Source: UBA7672 sp964529555 (GTDB lineage: Bacteria; Pseudomonadota; Alphaproteobacteria; Caulobacterales; Hyphomonadaceae). Taken from it: 64,000 nucleotides of DNA. The translations under genes were made by a program, and so were the position numbers. Position 1 is the first letter of the stretch; each line of letters opens with the position of its first letter. Positions 34,996-43,616 of the stretch are shown piece after piece. The notes beneath the pieces are model-generated. The model saw only the letters and a program-made list of their open reading frames with translations, did not search any database and was not told the DNA's origin. Location: NCBI GenBank assembly GCA_964529555.1, contig CAZGWV010000001.1, positions 62,001 to 126,000 on the forward strand, in the 5' to 3' direction.

Positions 34996-35970
34996 CTAGT
35001 GATACTTGATGAGGTCGATGCCTTCGTAGAGATAGGCGACCTGCTTCTCGTATCCGTTGAACATTTCCGTATTGCGCTGCGGGTTGAAGCCGCCGACGCC
35101 GAGCACGCGCTCGCGCGTCTGGCTCCAGCGCGGGTGGGCGCGGTTGGGATTCACGTTGGAATAGAAACCGTACTCGCGCGGGTTGGCGGCGTTCCAGGCT
35201 GTCGGCGGCTGTGCGGTGGTGAAGCGGATGGTGGCGACGGATTTCGCGCCCTTGTAGCCGTATTTCCACGGGAGGACCGTGCGGATCGGGGCGCCGTTCT
35301 GCTGCTTGAGCGATTTGCCGTAGGCGCCGACGGCGAAGAAGGCGAGATCGTTCTTCGCTTCGTTGAGGTGGAGCGCTTCGGAATAGGGCCAGTCGAGGCC
35401 GCCATAGGAGAGGCCGACCATCGCCTTGCGGTCTACGTGCGTGAGGAACTGGGCGTATTTCGCGTCGGCCTTGGGCTTCAGCCTGGAGAGGACCGGCCAC
35501 ATCGGCACGCCGATCCACGGCACCACCATCGACCAGCGCTCGACACAGCGATGGCGATAGACGCGCTCTTCCAGCGCCGAATAGTCGATCAGGCTGGCGA
35601 GGTCGTATGTGCCGGGCGCGTCCGTCTCGCCCTCGACGGTGATCTTCCAGCCGGAGACGTCCATCTTGCCCGCGTGGCGGGCGGGGTCGTCCTTGTTGAG
35701 GCCGAACTCGTAGAAATTGCAGTACGTGTTGAAGTCCTGCTCGGCGGCATGTGCATCGGCGATCGTGTAGGCGGATTTTTTGGCGGTGAGCGCGGCGCCG
35801 GCGGCGGCCTGGGGCGTCTGGGCGAAGGCGGGCAGGCCGCCGAGAAGGGCGGCGGTTCCGCCAAAGCCGGCTGCGGCGAGAAACTCGCGGCGGCGCAGAT
35901 AGACGCCATGCGGCGTCATCTCGCTGCGCAGGTCCTGATAGTCAGCGTTGCGGCGGAACTTCAGCTCCAT
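34996..35970 (-). CDS. msrP: MsrP, molybdopterin-dependent periplasmic Met sulfoxide reductase
   Basis: A 324-residue protein. The ATG at 35970 (MELKFRRNADYQ) follows AGGAG. A Tat signal (LRRREFLAAAGFGG) directs the folded molybdoenzyme to the periplasm. The Mo-ligating Cys is in YRHRCVERWSMVVPW; other family blocks are YNFYEF-like (CNFYEFGLNKDDP), PWKYGYKGAKSVATI and WSQTRERVLG. With msrQ it forms the MsrPQ repair system for oxidised periplasmic methionines. Confidence 0.95.
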   Translation of the reverse strand: MELKFRRNADYQDLRSEMTPHGVYLRRREFLAAAGFGGTAALLGGLPAFAQTPQAAAGAALTAKKSAYTIADAHAAEQDFNTYCNFYEFGLNKDDPARHAGKMDVSGWKITVEGETDAPGTYDLASLIDYSALEERVYRHRCVERWSMVVPWIGVPMWPVLSRLKPKADAKYAQFLTHVDRKAMVGLSYGGLDWPYSEALHLNEAKNDLAFFAVGAYGKSLKQQNGAPIRTVLPWKYGYKGAKSVATIRFTTAQPPTAWNAANPREYGFYSNVNPNRAHPRWSQTRERVLGVGGFNPQRNTEMFNGYEKQVAYLYEGIDLIKYH

Positions 35971-36202
35971 CTCGCGTTCTCCTGCCTGTCTTTGTCCTGG
36001 TCTTCTACGCATATTCTAGCGCGGCCGATCACCTGGCGCGACCCAACCGTACATAAGCAGTACGCGGCGCGAGGCCAAACCGTTACACCTCCTCGTGAGC
36101 GAAGAACGCAGGCCAAATGGCCGCTAATCGGGTGTTCAGGCCTGTGCGTGCTAGCTTCCTGCGTCGGGACAGGCGTTTTCGACGTGATTCGGAGGGGTTG
36201 AC

Positions 36203-36628
36203 GTGGTCAGGACCGGATTTGCCCTGTGCGCCTTGCTGGCGCTTTCAGCCTGCGCTGCGGCCCCCGTGGAGAGTGGCGGTCCGCCTGCGCCGAAGACGAC
36301 CGGGCAGGCGCTCGCACAGCTGGCGTGCCCGCACCGGATTGCGGAGGCGTATGCGTGGGTGAACCACATGCCGGGGCCGGGCCGGTCGCCACGGCAACTT
36401 CATGTCGATGTCGGCCTCGTCGAGGCGACGGATACTGCGGTGATCCTGAAATCGGTTGCGACCACGGGAGATACCCTGGTCCTCGAAATACGGACGGCGC
36501 CGACCGCGCCGATCCCCGGCCGGGTGTCTTTCCGCGAGCCGGCGCCGGCGCAGATGTACAAGCGCGTCAGCTTCTTCTGCCGGGGTGGAGAGATCCATTC
36601 GCTGGACAGCATCGAGAAGGTTTACTGA
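36203..36628 (+). CDS. Putative lipoprotein of unknown function
   Basis: A 141-residue protein starting with GTG at 36203 after GGAGGGG. It has a lipoprotein signal with the lipobox LSAC (FALCALLALSACAAAP), so it should be anchored to a membrane on the periplasmic side. The mature domain contains a Cys near residue 42 and another near 127 (VSFFCRGGEIHS), which could pair. No family is recognised. Confidence 0.65.
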   Translation: MVRTGFALCALLALSACAAAPVESGGPPAPKTTGQALAQLACPHRIAEAYAWVNHMPGPGRSPRQLHVDVGLVEATDTAVILKSVATTGDTLVLEIRTAPTAPIPGRVSFREPAPAQMYKRVSFFCRGGEIHSLDSIEKVY

Positions 36629-36705
36629 CGCGCAGGCCGCGCTGATGCGCGCATTTGCCCTTGGGCGTGGCGTCCTGTAGACCCGCGCCCGCAAAGGGAG
36701 CGAGC

Positions 36706-37533
36706 ATGCGTCTGGCCTTTTTCGGTGATGTCGTCGGCCGTGCCGGCCGTGCGGCCGTCTCCGAACACCTGCCCAAGCTGAAGGCTGATCTGAAGCTCGA
36801 CTTCGTCGTGGTGAATGGCGAGAACGCGGCGGGCGGCTTTGGCATCACATCGAGCACGGCGAACGACCTGTTCGACGCCGGCGCGGACTGTATCACGCTG
36901 GGCAATCATTCGTGGGATCAGGCCGAGGCGCTGACCTTCATCGACCGCGAGACGCGGCTGCTGCGTCCGTTCAACTATCCGCAGACGTTGAACATTCCGG
37001 GGCGTGGCGCGCAGCTGTTCACGACGGCCAGGGGGCAGCGCGTGTTCGTGATCCAGATTCACGGCTCGGCTTTCATGGAGTCGCTGGACGACCCGATCCA
37101 GGGCGTGCAGCGGGCGCTGGATGAAGCGCCGCTGCGGCAGGTCGCCGATGCTGTGATCGTGGAGATGCACGCCGAGGCGACGGCGGAGAAATACATCATG
37201 GGCCATTTCTGCGATGGCCGCGCGACTGCTGTTATTGGCGCGCATACGCATGTGCCCACGGCGGACGCCCAGATCCTTCCGGGCGGTACGGCGTATCAGA
37301 CGGATGCGGGCATGTGCGGCGACTATGACAGCGTGATCGGCATGAAGAAGGGGCCGCTGGTTCAGCGCGCCTCCACGCGCCTGCCGGTCGAGCGGAAGTC
37401 TCCGGCGGAGGGTCCGGCGACGATGTGTGGGGTCTATATCGAGTCCGACGATGCCACCGGGCTTGCGACGCGCGTGGAGATGATCCGCGTGGGCGGGCGG
37501 CTGAAGCAGACGATCCCGGTGGTGGATCGGTAG
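36706..37533 (+). CDS. YmdB-type metallophosphoesterase
   Basis: A 275-residue calcineurin-like phosphoesterase of the TIGR00282/YmdB group. The ATG at 36706 follows GGGAGCGAG. Metal-binding motifs are in the expected order: FFGDVVGRAG, VVNGENAAGGFG, LGNHSWDQ, VEMHAEATAEK and IGAHTHVPTAD. YmdB acts on 2',3'- or 3',5'-cyclic nucleotides in Bacillus; in alphaproteobacteria the physiological role is unclear. After it, 37534-37703 holds no gene. Confidence 0.92.
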   Translation: MRLAFFGDVVGRAGRAAVSEHLPKLKADLKLDFVVVNGENAAGGFGITSSTANDLFDAGADCITLGNHSWDQAEALTFIDRETRLLRPFNYPQTLNIPGRGAQLFTTARGQRVFVIQIHGSAFMESLDDPIQGVQRALDEAPLRQVADAVIVEMHAEATAEKYIMGHFCDGRATAVIGAHTHVPTADAQILPGGTAYQTDAGMCGDYDSVIGMKKGPLVQRASTRLPVERKSPAEGPATMCGVYIESDDATGLATRVEMIRVGGRLKQTIPVVDR

Positions 37534-37703
37534 CCATTACGTGGCGGCAGGCCTCCGATGGCCGCGCGCCGCAAGTCTCAAGCGCTCAAGTCATGTGCAC
37601 GCGCAGCGCTGCCGTCGGCGCAGCGTGCGCTGGGTCGCGTCAGCGCGGCGGCGATTGCCGCCGAACCGGGAAGGAAGGGCGTCTGCCGATCGCGGCTCCC
37701 GCC

Positions 37704-39271
37704 TTACGTTCCTCGCGCCTTGGCGTCGCTGTCGAGCGCGGAGATGTCCTTCGGGCGCATGGTGTCGAGATCCCACAGGGCGGGATCGAAGGCGCGCCTT
37801 GTCATTTCATGTTTGGGATAGCCGCCGGTCTCGTTCTCGTGGTCGATGATTTCGCCGCGCCCTTCCGCGACATCGGCCAGCACGCGGACATCGTCTGCGT
37901 CGCGATCCCACGGGCGGGCGCCGGCGTGGGTGAGGACGTGGGTTTCGACCTGAATTGCAGGCATGGCGATGAGGCCCGAGGGCCAGTCGACCGGGCGGTC
38001 GTGGCGGATGATCTTGGCGCCGGTCTGGCCGTAGGAGCCTAGCTCGGGCAGGGGCTGGCCCCAGCGGTCCACCATCAGGTTATCGGCGCCGTGATAGTCG
38101 AGGTCGCCTTGTCCGCCGATCGTCAGGAAGGGCATGCCTTTCGCCGTATCCTGTCCGCCGCGCAGGACGTTGCCGACGGCGGTCATTTGGCCGTTGACGG
38201 GCGCGATCGCGCCCCACTCGTTGGCCATGAGGTTGTAGTGCAGCGCGCGCTGGCCGGGATTGTAGATGATGTTGTTCACGATCGTGCCATGCACGCCGCC
38301 CTTGAACAGCGGATTCCGTTCATAGTTGTGGGCGTACAGATTTCCGATGATGAGAATGTCGGCGGCGTTGTCGTGGATCAGCGACCCCTTGGAGTGCTCG
38401 CCTTTCGGGTGGGTGGAGTAGGCGAGGCTCTCTGCGATTATGTTGTTCGAGTAGGTGATCTTGTGGCTGGCTCCCATCTGCCATTCGGCCTGCGTCGTGC
38501 CGGTGAAGCGCGGGCCGGAGGCGGAGAGGTTTTCATCCGTGCCCCAGGTCAGCGAGCAGTGATCGACGACGACATTGTAGGCGCCGACCGTGGAGATGGA
38601 ATCGAAGTCGGGGCCCGTGCGCCAGTCGCCGCCGGCTGAGCCGGGGCGGATGCGGATGTGCTGGACGATCACGTCATGCGCCGCGATGTCCATGCCGCCC
38701 TTGATCAGCGTGACGCCAGGCGAAGGCGCGGTCTGGCCCGCGATGGTGAGGAAGGGCTCGGAGACGCGCAGGGTCTTGGCGCCAAGATCAATGACGCCGC
38801 CAACCTCGAACACGACGATGCGCGGGCCCTTGGTCTCGACTGCGGCGCGGAAGGAGCCGGGCCCCTCGGCGTTGAGGTTGGTGACGCGGATGATCTGGCC
38901 GCCGCGGCCGCCTTTCGTGTCGGCGGCCCAGCCCATGGGGGCGGGGAACCAGGACGAGATCGGATCGGCGGCGAGCAGGCTCGGCGCGGCGCCGGCCTGG
39001 CCGTCAGCCGGGCCGCCAACCTGGCCGCCAATCTGGCCGATTGCCGTTGTGCCAACGCAGGCCGACAGGGCCAGCCCNNNNNNNNNNNNNNNNNNNNNNN
39101 NNNNNNNNNNNNNNNNNNNNNNNNNNNNNNNNNNNNNNNNNNNNNNNNNNNNNNNNNNNNNNNNNNNNNNNNNNNNNGGCCGCCAATCTGGCCGATTGCC
39201 GTTGTGCCAACGCAGGCCGACAGGGCCAGCCCGGTCAGCAGCGCAATGCTCGTGAGGCGGCGTCTCGTCAT
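37704..39271 (-). CDS. Pectate-lyase-like lipoprotein, interrupted by an assembly gap
   Basis: A right-handed beta-helix polysaccharide lyase (PL1-like). The ATG at 39271 opens a lipoprotein signal with the lipobox LALSAC. The mature part contains the N-terminal helix entry (VTNLNAEGPGSFRAAVE, then IVVFEVGGVIDLG) and central blocks (IVQHIRIRPGSAG, VVDHCSLTWGTDENL, IIAESLAYSTHPKGEHS). Codons near the start are broken by 100 N flanked by the same 55 bases. Removing 155 bases brings the two halves into one frame of about 470 residues, so I regard the gene as intact. It would cut pectin outside the outer membrane or in the periplasm, feeding the nearby TonB receptor. Confidence 0.83.
39023..39232. 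other. Assembly gap (100 N) flanked by an identical 55-bp overlap
   Basis: N runs from 39078 to 39177. The 55 bases before it (39023-39077) are repeated exactly after it (39178-39232). This is the usual trace of two contigs sharing a k-mer-length end that a scaffolder did not merge, not a biological repeat. True sequence probably has one copy and no gap. Confidence 0.9.
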
Positions 39272-39320
39272 CTCTCGCTCCGAATTTCCACCCTGCGCCA
39301 TATGCGGCGATATCAAGAAT

Positions 39321-39334
39321 TGACACCGGTTTCC
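39321..39334. promoter_or_regulatory. LacI-type operator candidate
   Basis: TGACACCGGTTTCC, with the central ACCGGT typical of LacI-family operators, lies between the divergent pectate-lyase and hydratase genes. The same motif occurs at 43382 and, with small changes, at 43351 and 43526. Confidence 0.6.
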
Positions 39335-39416
39335 CAAGAGCGCAACTGTGACGTCGAAATCGTGATTCACGGCCTCCTCCGGCACGGAATCCGGCCGCCC
39401 CCTGGGAAGAGACAGC

Positions 39417-40217
39417 ATGGACAGCGCAAGGCTCGCAACTTCGGACGGGATCGCCGCCGCGCTGGTTTCCGCTCGCCGCGACCGCCGCGCGCTGGACGCC
39501 TTTCCCGGCCCGATGCCAGCGAGCATGGCGGAGGCCTATCGTATCCAGGACGCCGGCATTTCGATCTGGGACGATGACGTCGCCGGCTGGAAGATCGGGC
39601 TTGTGGGCGTGCACCTGCGTGATGCGCTCAAGGCCGAGCGGCTGGCCGGGCCTATCTTTTCCAAGGACGTGCGCACGGCCGAGCCAGGCGTGGCGGTGGA
39701 GTTCCCGGTGTTCTCGGGTGGCTTTGCGGCGGTCGAGGGCGAGTTCGTGTTCCGCATGGGCGCCGATGCGCCTGCGGGCAAGACGAACTGGACTGACGAT
39801 GAGGCGGCGGCGCTGGTCGAGGCGGTTCACATCGGCGTCGAGACAGCGGGCAGCCCGATGCGGATGATCAACGATCTCGGGCCCACCGTGGTGAGTTCCG
39901 ATTTCGGGAACAATTTCGGCGTCATCGTGGGCGGCGCGATCGACAACTGGCGCGCGCGGATGGATGGCATCGAGGTCTCGACGGAGATCGAGGGGCAGGT
40001 GGTTGGAACTGGCGGCGCACTGGCGCTGCCGGGTGGGCCGCTGGCTGGATTGTGTTTCCTGCTGACGCATCTTGCCGAGCGCGGCCGTCCGTTGCGCAAG
40101 GGACAGCTGGTCTCTTCGGGCGCTATCACGGGCGTACACGACATTCTGGCAGGCCAGTCGTCGGTCATCGCGTTCGAAGGCTGTGGCGCTATCGCCTGCC
40201 GCGCCGTTCCGGCTTGA
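39417..40217 (+). CDS. 2-keto-4-pentenoate hydratase family protein (FAH superfamily)
   Basis: A 266-residue protein with ATG after GGGAAGAGA. It resembles MhpD/2-oxopent-4-enoate hydratases: early SMAEAYRIQDAGI, WKIGLVG, the acidic metal region AVEGEFVFRMG and late ALPGGPLAGLCFLLTHLAERG with GQLVSSGAITG. The family hydrates or decarboxylates short 2-keto acids using a divalent metal. Here, divergent from a pectate lyase and sharing its operator, it might act on a keto-acid from uronate breakdown, but the substrate is not determined. Confidence 0.85.
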   Translation: MDSARLATSDGIAAALVSARRDRRALDAFPGPMPASMAEAYRIQDAGISIWDDDVAGWKIGLVGVHLRDALKAERLAGPIFSKDVRTAEPGVAVEFPVFSGGFAAVEGEFVFRMGADAPAGKTNWTDDEAAALVEAVHIGVETAGSPMRMINDLGPTVVSSDFGNNFGVIVGGAIDNWRARMDGIEVSTEIEGQVVGTGGALALPGGPLAGLCFLLTHLAERGRPLRKGQLVSSGAITGVHDILAGQSSVIAFEGCGAIACRAVPA

Positions 40218-40253
40218 GGCCAGACCGCACGATCTCCAAAGCCTGAAAACAAA

Positions 40254-40279
40254 CGCCGGAACCATTTCCGGGTCCGGCG
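40254..40279. terminator. Hairpin downstream of hydratase gene
   Basis: CGCCGGAACC and GGGTCCGGCG pair (one mismatch) around a 6-base loop, 36 bases after the hydratase stop. It is a plausible terminator for that rightward gene. Confidence 0.45.
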
Positions 40280-40324
40280 CGAAGTCTGCAGCAGGGAAAA
40301 CACGAAGTTCGGCAAGTTCGCCCG

Positions 40325-40363
40325 CCGGTCTGGCGAGCCTGCGTGTGCAGGCCGCCAGACCGG
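40325..40363. terminator. Strong bidirectional terminator hairpin
   Basis: CCGGTCTGGCG pairs perfectly with CGCCAGACCGG, and inside it GCCTGC pairs with GCAGGC around a 4-base loop. It stands 8 bases beyond the stop of the leftward TonB receptor and after the converging hydratase gene. Confidence 0.75.
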
Positions 40364-40371
40364 GCAGGGAT

Positions 40372-43257
40372 CTAGAACTTGTAGCGGCCGCCGAACACGA
40401 ACTCGCGGCCGGTGTGCTCGTAGTTCAGGTTGTTGTGGCGGGCCGAGTTGATCCAGCGCTCGTCATACTGGTCGGTGAGGTTGATCGCCTCGAAGGACAC
40501 GGTGAAGTTGTCTGTCATCTGGTAGGAGGCGGAGAAGTCGAGGTTCAGCACTTCGGCCTTGCCTTCGAAGTCGTTGCCGCTCGCGGCGGGAACCAGCGTT
40601 AGATATTCATCGCGCGACACGGCTGAGAGGCGGGCCTGGAAAGGACCGTCTTCGTAGTAGATCGTCGCGCTGAGCGATTTGGGCGACTGCCCCGTGAGAG
40701 GCGCCTGCACGAAGCCCGCGCCAATGGTCGCCGCGAGCACGTAGGACACTTCGCTTTCGATGTTGGTGTAGCTGATCTGGCCGCCGAAATTGTTGAACGG
40801 AGCAGGCAGGAAGGAGAACGGCGTCTGCGCCGTCACTTCGAAGCCCCTCAGTTCGCCGCCGGGCGTGTTGAGGAAGGTGTTGGTGTCGAACAGTTCGGTG
40901 TTCGGCACGCCCGAGGGCAGCAGCGAATCCGGGAAGCCGGTCTGGCTGTAGGGGATCATCTGGCGCAGGCGCTGCACGAATGTGTCGATGTCCTTCTGGA
41001 AGAAGGCGACGGCGAACAGCGCCTCGTCATACGGATACCATTCGAACGAGACGTCGTAATTGGTGGACTCGATCGGCTCGAGGAACGGGTTGCCCGAGTT
41101 GATCGAGAAGCCCGGCGGGTTGAAGTCAAGCGTGCCGCCCGGCGTGAGGGCGGGCAGGCTGGGCCGTGCGATCGTCTTGGCGGCGGCAAAACGCACCAGG
41201 AAGTTTTCGACCGGCTCGATCGAGACGTTCGCCGACGGCAGTGTGCGGCTGTAGGAATTTTCCGCCGTGGTCGGGACCGCGCCTGAGCCGAAGTTTGTGT
41301 AACCAACCGATGTGAGTTCGGTTTTCACCCGGCGGACGCCGATGTTGCCGCGCACGGGCATCGTGCCGAGATCGAAGTTGAAATCGGCCTGGACCCAGAT
41401 GCCGGTCGATTTCTCCTCGGCAGAGCGGTTTTCACCGAGGCTGCTGACCGCGTCTGTGCGGAAATCGCCGAAGGCGTTGATGCAGTCGCACTCGAAGTCG
41501 ATGATATTGTTGAGCCGGTTGATGGACGGAACAACCCACGAGGTTGGGGTGCCGGCAGGCAGGCTCATGCCGCGGCCGAAGCCTGTCAAAAGGGTCGAGT
41601 AGCTCTGGATGGAGTGGCCGCCGTTTGCGAGGGCCGCCAGAAGTCCCGCAGGCAGGGCTTCGGCGGTGCGGCGAGATTCGGTGCCGACGAATTCGAAGGT
41701 TTTCTGCGTCGCGCCGGCCTTGAATGTCCACACGTCGTCGAATTCGTAGATGAGGCGGCCGTCAAGGGCGAGAAACGTGTTCACGGCCTTGTTCGGGCGC
41801 ATGCGGATGATCGATGCATCGCCCAGCGCGGCCGAGCCGGAGAACAGGAAGTTGTTCGGGTCGGTGACGTCGAACCCGTAATTGAAGACGGGCAGGTTCG
41901 GGTCCGAATAGTCGTATGAGTATCCGTCAACGTCATAACGCTCGAATGTCAGCGTCGTCTGGTTGGGGTTGTATTGCACGGCGCGCGTGTGACCCGCGAC
42001 GAGTTCACCGCGGAGATTGCTGGCGAACTCGTGGTCGACGCGGAAGACGTTCTGGAAGAACTCGGTCTCCAGATTGTCGCGGCGCTGTTCGACCCGGATG
42101 TCCACATTGTCGAACGTACCGGCGACCAACGTGTTGGACGCATCGACCGTACCCGAGATCAGGTCTGTGGCGCGCAGGCCGGCGGCGGCGGTTTCGCGCG
42201 CGAAGCTGATCGCCTCGAGGAATTCCTCGCCGCGCGTTTCCTTGAGGTTTGCATAGAGCAGGTCGTAACCGAACGTGGTCGACTCGAAGGGCTGGTATTG
42301 CACCGAGAAGGTGGAGCCCAGACGCTCGCGGTCGTAGGAAATGCGGCCATAGCGCGGGATGCGCGGGTGAGCTGCGTTGTTGGCGGCAGCTGCGGCGGCG
42401 GCGCCAGTCAGAACGCCCGATGGCGTGGTGATGGGGCCGGAGACTGTCTGATAGCATCGGTTGGCGCCGACAGCGGTCCCGGAGGTCGGCGGCGGCGCGG
42501 CGCAGCCATCGGCGCCGGGGATACGGAAGCGGCCCGAGCTGGAGCCTTCCTCGATCGTGTTGCGCGTCGCGTAGGCGAGCGAGAACAGGACGCCGAGCTG
42601 GCCATCGAGGAACTGGTCGGAGACGAGGAAGGTGTAGCGCGGGTCGGTGTTGCGGGCGAGGTCGTTGTAGGAGAACTGCACGCCGCCGGCCATGGTGAAG
42701 CCGTCATAGTCGAATGGGCGGGCGGTGGTGAGATCGACCGTGGCGCCGAGCGAGCCTTCCTCGGTTTCAGCGGACTGGGATTTCGAGACCTTGATCGAAT
42801 TGAACAGTTCGGATGCGAACACGTTGAAGTCGAAGGCGCGGTTGCGGTTCTGGCGCCCGTCGCGTCCGCCGGTGGTGGCCAGCGCTTCCATGCCGTTGAG
42901 GCGCACGCGGACGAAGTCCGAGGACAGGCCGCGGACGTTGATGGTGCGGCCTTCGCCGCCGTCGCGGTCGATCTGGACGCCGGGAACGCGCTGGAGAGAT
43001 TCGGCGAGGTTCAGATCAGGGAAGTCGGCGATGTCTTCAGCCGTGATGACATCGACGATGCCGGCGTCTTCGCGCTTGGCTTCGATCGAGGCCGCGAGGC
43101 TTTCGCGGAAGCCGGTGATGATGACGACGTCGTCGCCGGCCGCGGTTCGCTCCTGCGCGACGGCCGGCGCGGCCATGCACAGCGCCGACGACAAGGTCAG
43201 CAGGGAGACGCCAGCGCCAAGCCGGGTCCACGATGTCCAGTTGCTCGATTGAGCCAT
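40372..43257 (-). CDS. TonB-dependent receptor of the Caulobacter type
   Basis: A 961-residue outer-membrane transporter. The ATG at 43257 follows GGGAGCGG. A signal peptide ends at PAVAQERT. The plug follows with VVIITGFRESLAASIEAK, VITAEDIADFPDLNLAESLQ and VPGVQIDRDGGEGRTINVRGL; the rest is a beta-barrel ending in an aromatic residue (FVFGGRYKF). Such receptors often import oligosaccharides in Caulobacterales-like bacteria. Position beside a pectate lyase and a TRAP transporter, with the same operator motif upstream, suggests pectin oligomers as substrate. Confidence 0.92.
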   Translation of the reverse strand: MAQSSNWTSWTRLGAGVSLLTLSSALCMAAPAVAQERTAAGDDVVIITGFRESLAASIEAKREDAGIVDVITAEDIADFPDLNLAESLQRVPGVQIDRDGGEGRTINVRGLSSDFVRVRLNGMEALATTGGRDGRQNRNRAFDFNVFASELFNSIKVSKSQSAETEEGSLGATVDLTTARPFDYDGFTMAGGVQFSYNDLARNTDPRYTFLVSDQFLDGQLGVLFSLAYATRNTIEEGSSSGRFRIPGADGCAAPPPTSGTAVGANRCYQTVSGPITTPSGVLTGAAAAAAANNAAHPRIPRYGRISYDRERLGSTFSVQYQPFESTTFGYDLLYANLKETRGEEFLEAISFARETAAAGLRATDLISGTVDASNTLVAGTFDNVDIRVEQRRDNLETEFFQNVFRVDHEFASNLRGELVAGHTRAVQYNPNQTTLTFERYDVDGYSYDYSDPNLPVFNYGFDVTDPNNFLFSGSAALGDASIIRMRPNKAVNTFLALDGRLIYEFDDVWTFKAGATQKTFEFVGTESRRTAEALPAGLLAALANGGHSIQSYSTLLTGFGRGMSLPAGTPTSWVVPSINRLNNIIDFECDCINAFGDFRTDAVSSLGENRSAEEKSTGIWVQADFNFDLGTMPVRGNIGVRRVKTELTSVGYTNFGSGAVPTTAENSYSRTLPSANVSIEPVENFLVRFAAAKTIARPSLPALTPGGTLDFNPPGFSINSGNPFLEPIESTNYDVSFEWYPYDEALFAVAFFQKDIDTFVQRLRQMIPYSQTGFPDSLLPSGVPNTELFDTNTFLNTPGGELRGFEVTAQTPFSFLPAPFNNFGGQISYTNIESEVSYVLAATIGAGFVQAPLTGQSPKSLSATIYYEDGPFQARLSAVSRDEYLTLVPAASGNDFEGKAEVLNLDFSASYQMTDNFTVSFEAINLTDQYDERWINSARHNNLNYEHTGREFVFGGRYKF

Positions 43258-43350
43258 TGTTCCGCTCCCTAAAAGCGCCGTGCCCATCAATGCAGACCCG
43301 GCTTATTTTTGTGTGGGATGAGGTTCCCCACCCTCGATGCCGCTATCGAT

Positions 43351-43366
43351 AGCTACCGGTTACCAT
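43351..43366. promoter_or_regulatory. LacI-type operator candidate
   Basis: AGCTACCGGTTACCAT is nearly palindromic around ACCGGT. It is one of three such sites in the 359-base divergent region between the TonB receptor and the TRAP transporter. Confidence 0.55.
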
Positions 43367-43381
43367 AGACGCAAGAAAAAA

Positions 43382-43395
43382 TGACACCGGTTTCC
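43382..43395. promoter_or_regulatory. LacI-type operator candidate
   Basis: TGACACCGGTTTCC is identical to the site at 39321 upstream of the pectate lyase. It is placed upstream of the TonB receptor gene. Confidence 0.6.
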
Positions 43396-43525
43396 TATCG
43401 GCGCGCATTTTTTTGGCGCACGTGTTGCCGAGTCGTGCATTCCGTTAGGTAAATGTGTCGATTTATGCTGCAAGCGCGAAATAATTCACCGGCAGGGCAT
43501 GGCCTGAACTGGCTTGCGCTTCATT

Positions 43526-43540
43526 TGACACCGGTTACCA
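43526..43540. promoter_or_regulatory. LacI-type operator candidate
   Basis: TGACACCGGTTACCA lies about 75-90 bases upstream of the TRAP transporter start. It has the same left half as the sites at 39321 and 43382 and the same right half as the site at 43351. Confidence 0.6.
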
Positions 43541-43616
43541 TACACGCCACGACAGAGCCGTGCCGCGACCATCAAGGAGCGCAAGACACGGCCGAAAGGG
43601 GAGGCTAATCAGAGCC

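Noticed and set aside
34882..36201. A 439-codon open frame on the + strand
   Set aside because: Antisense to msrP and the end of msrQ, both of which are clear. Long antisense frames are common in GC-rich DNA.
37704..39526. Frameshifted or degenerate pectate-lyase gene
   Set aside because: The apparent frame change is fully explained by the 155-base assembly artefact (55-bp duplicate plus 100 N). The gene is probably intact.
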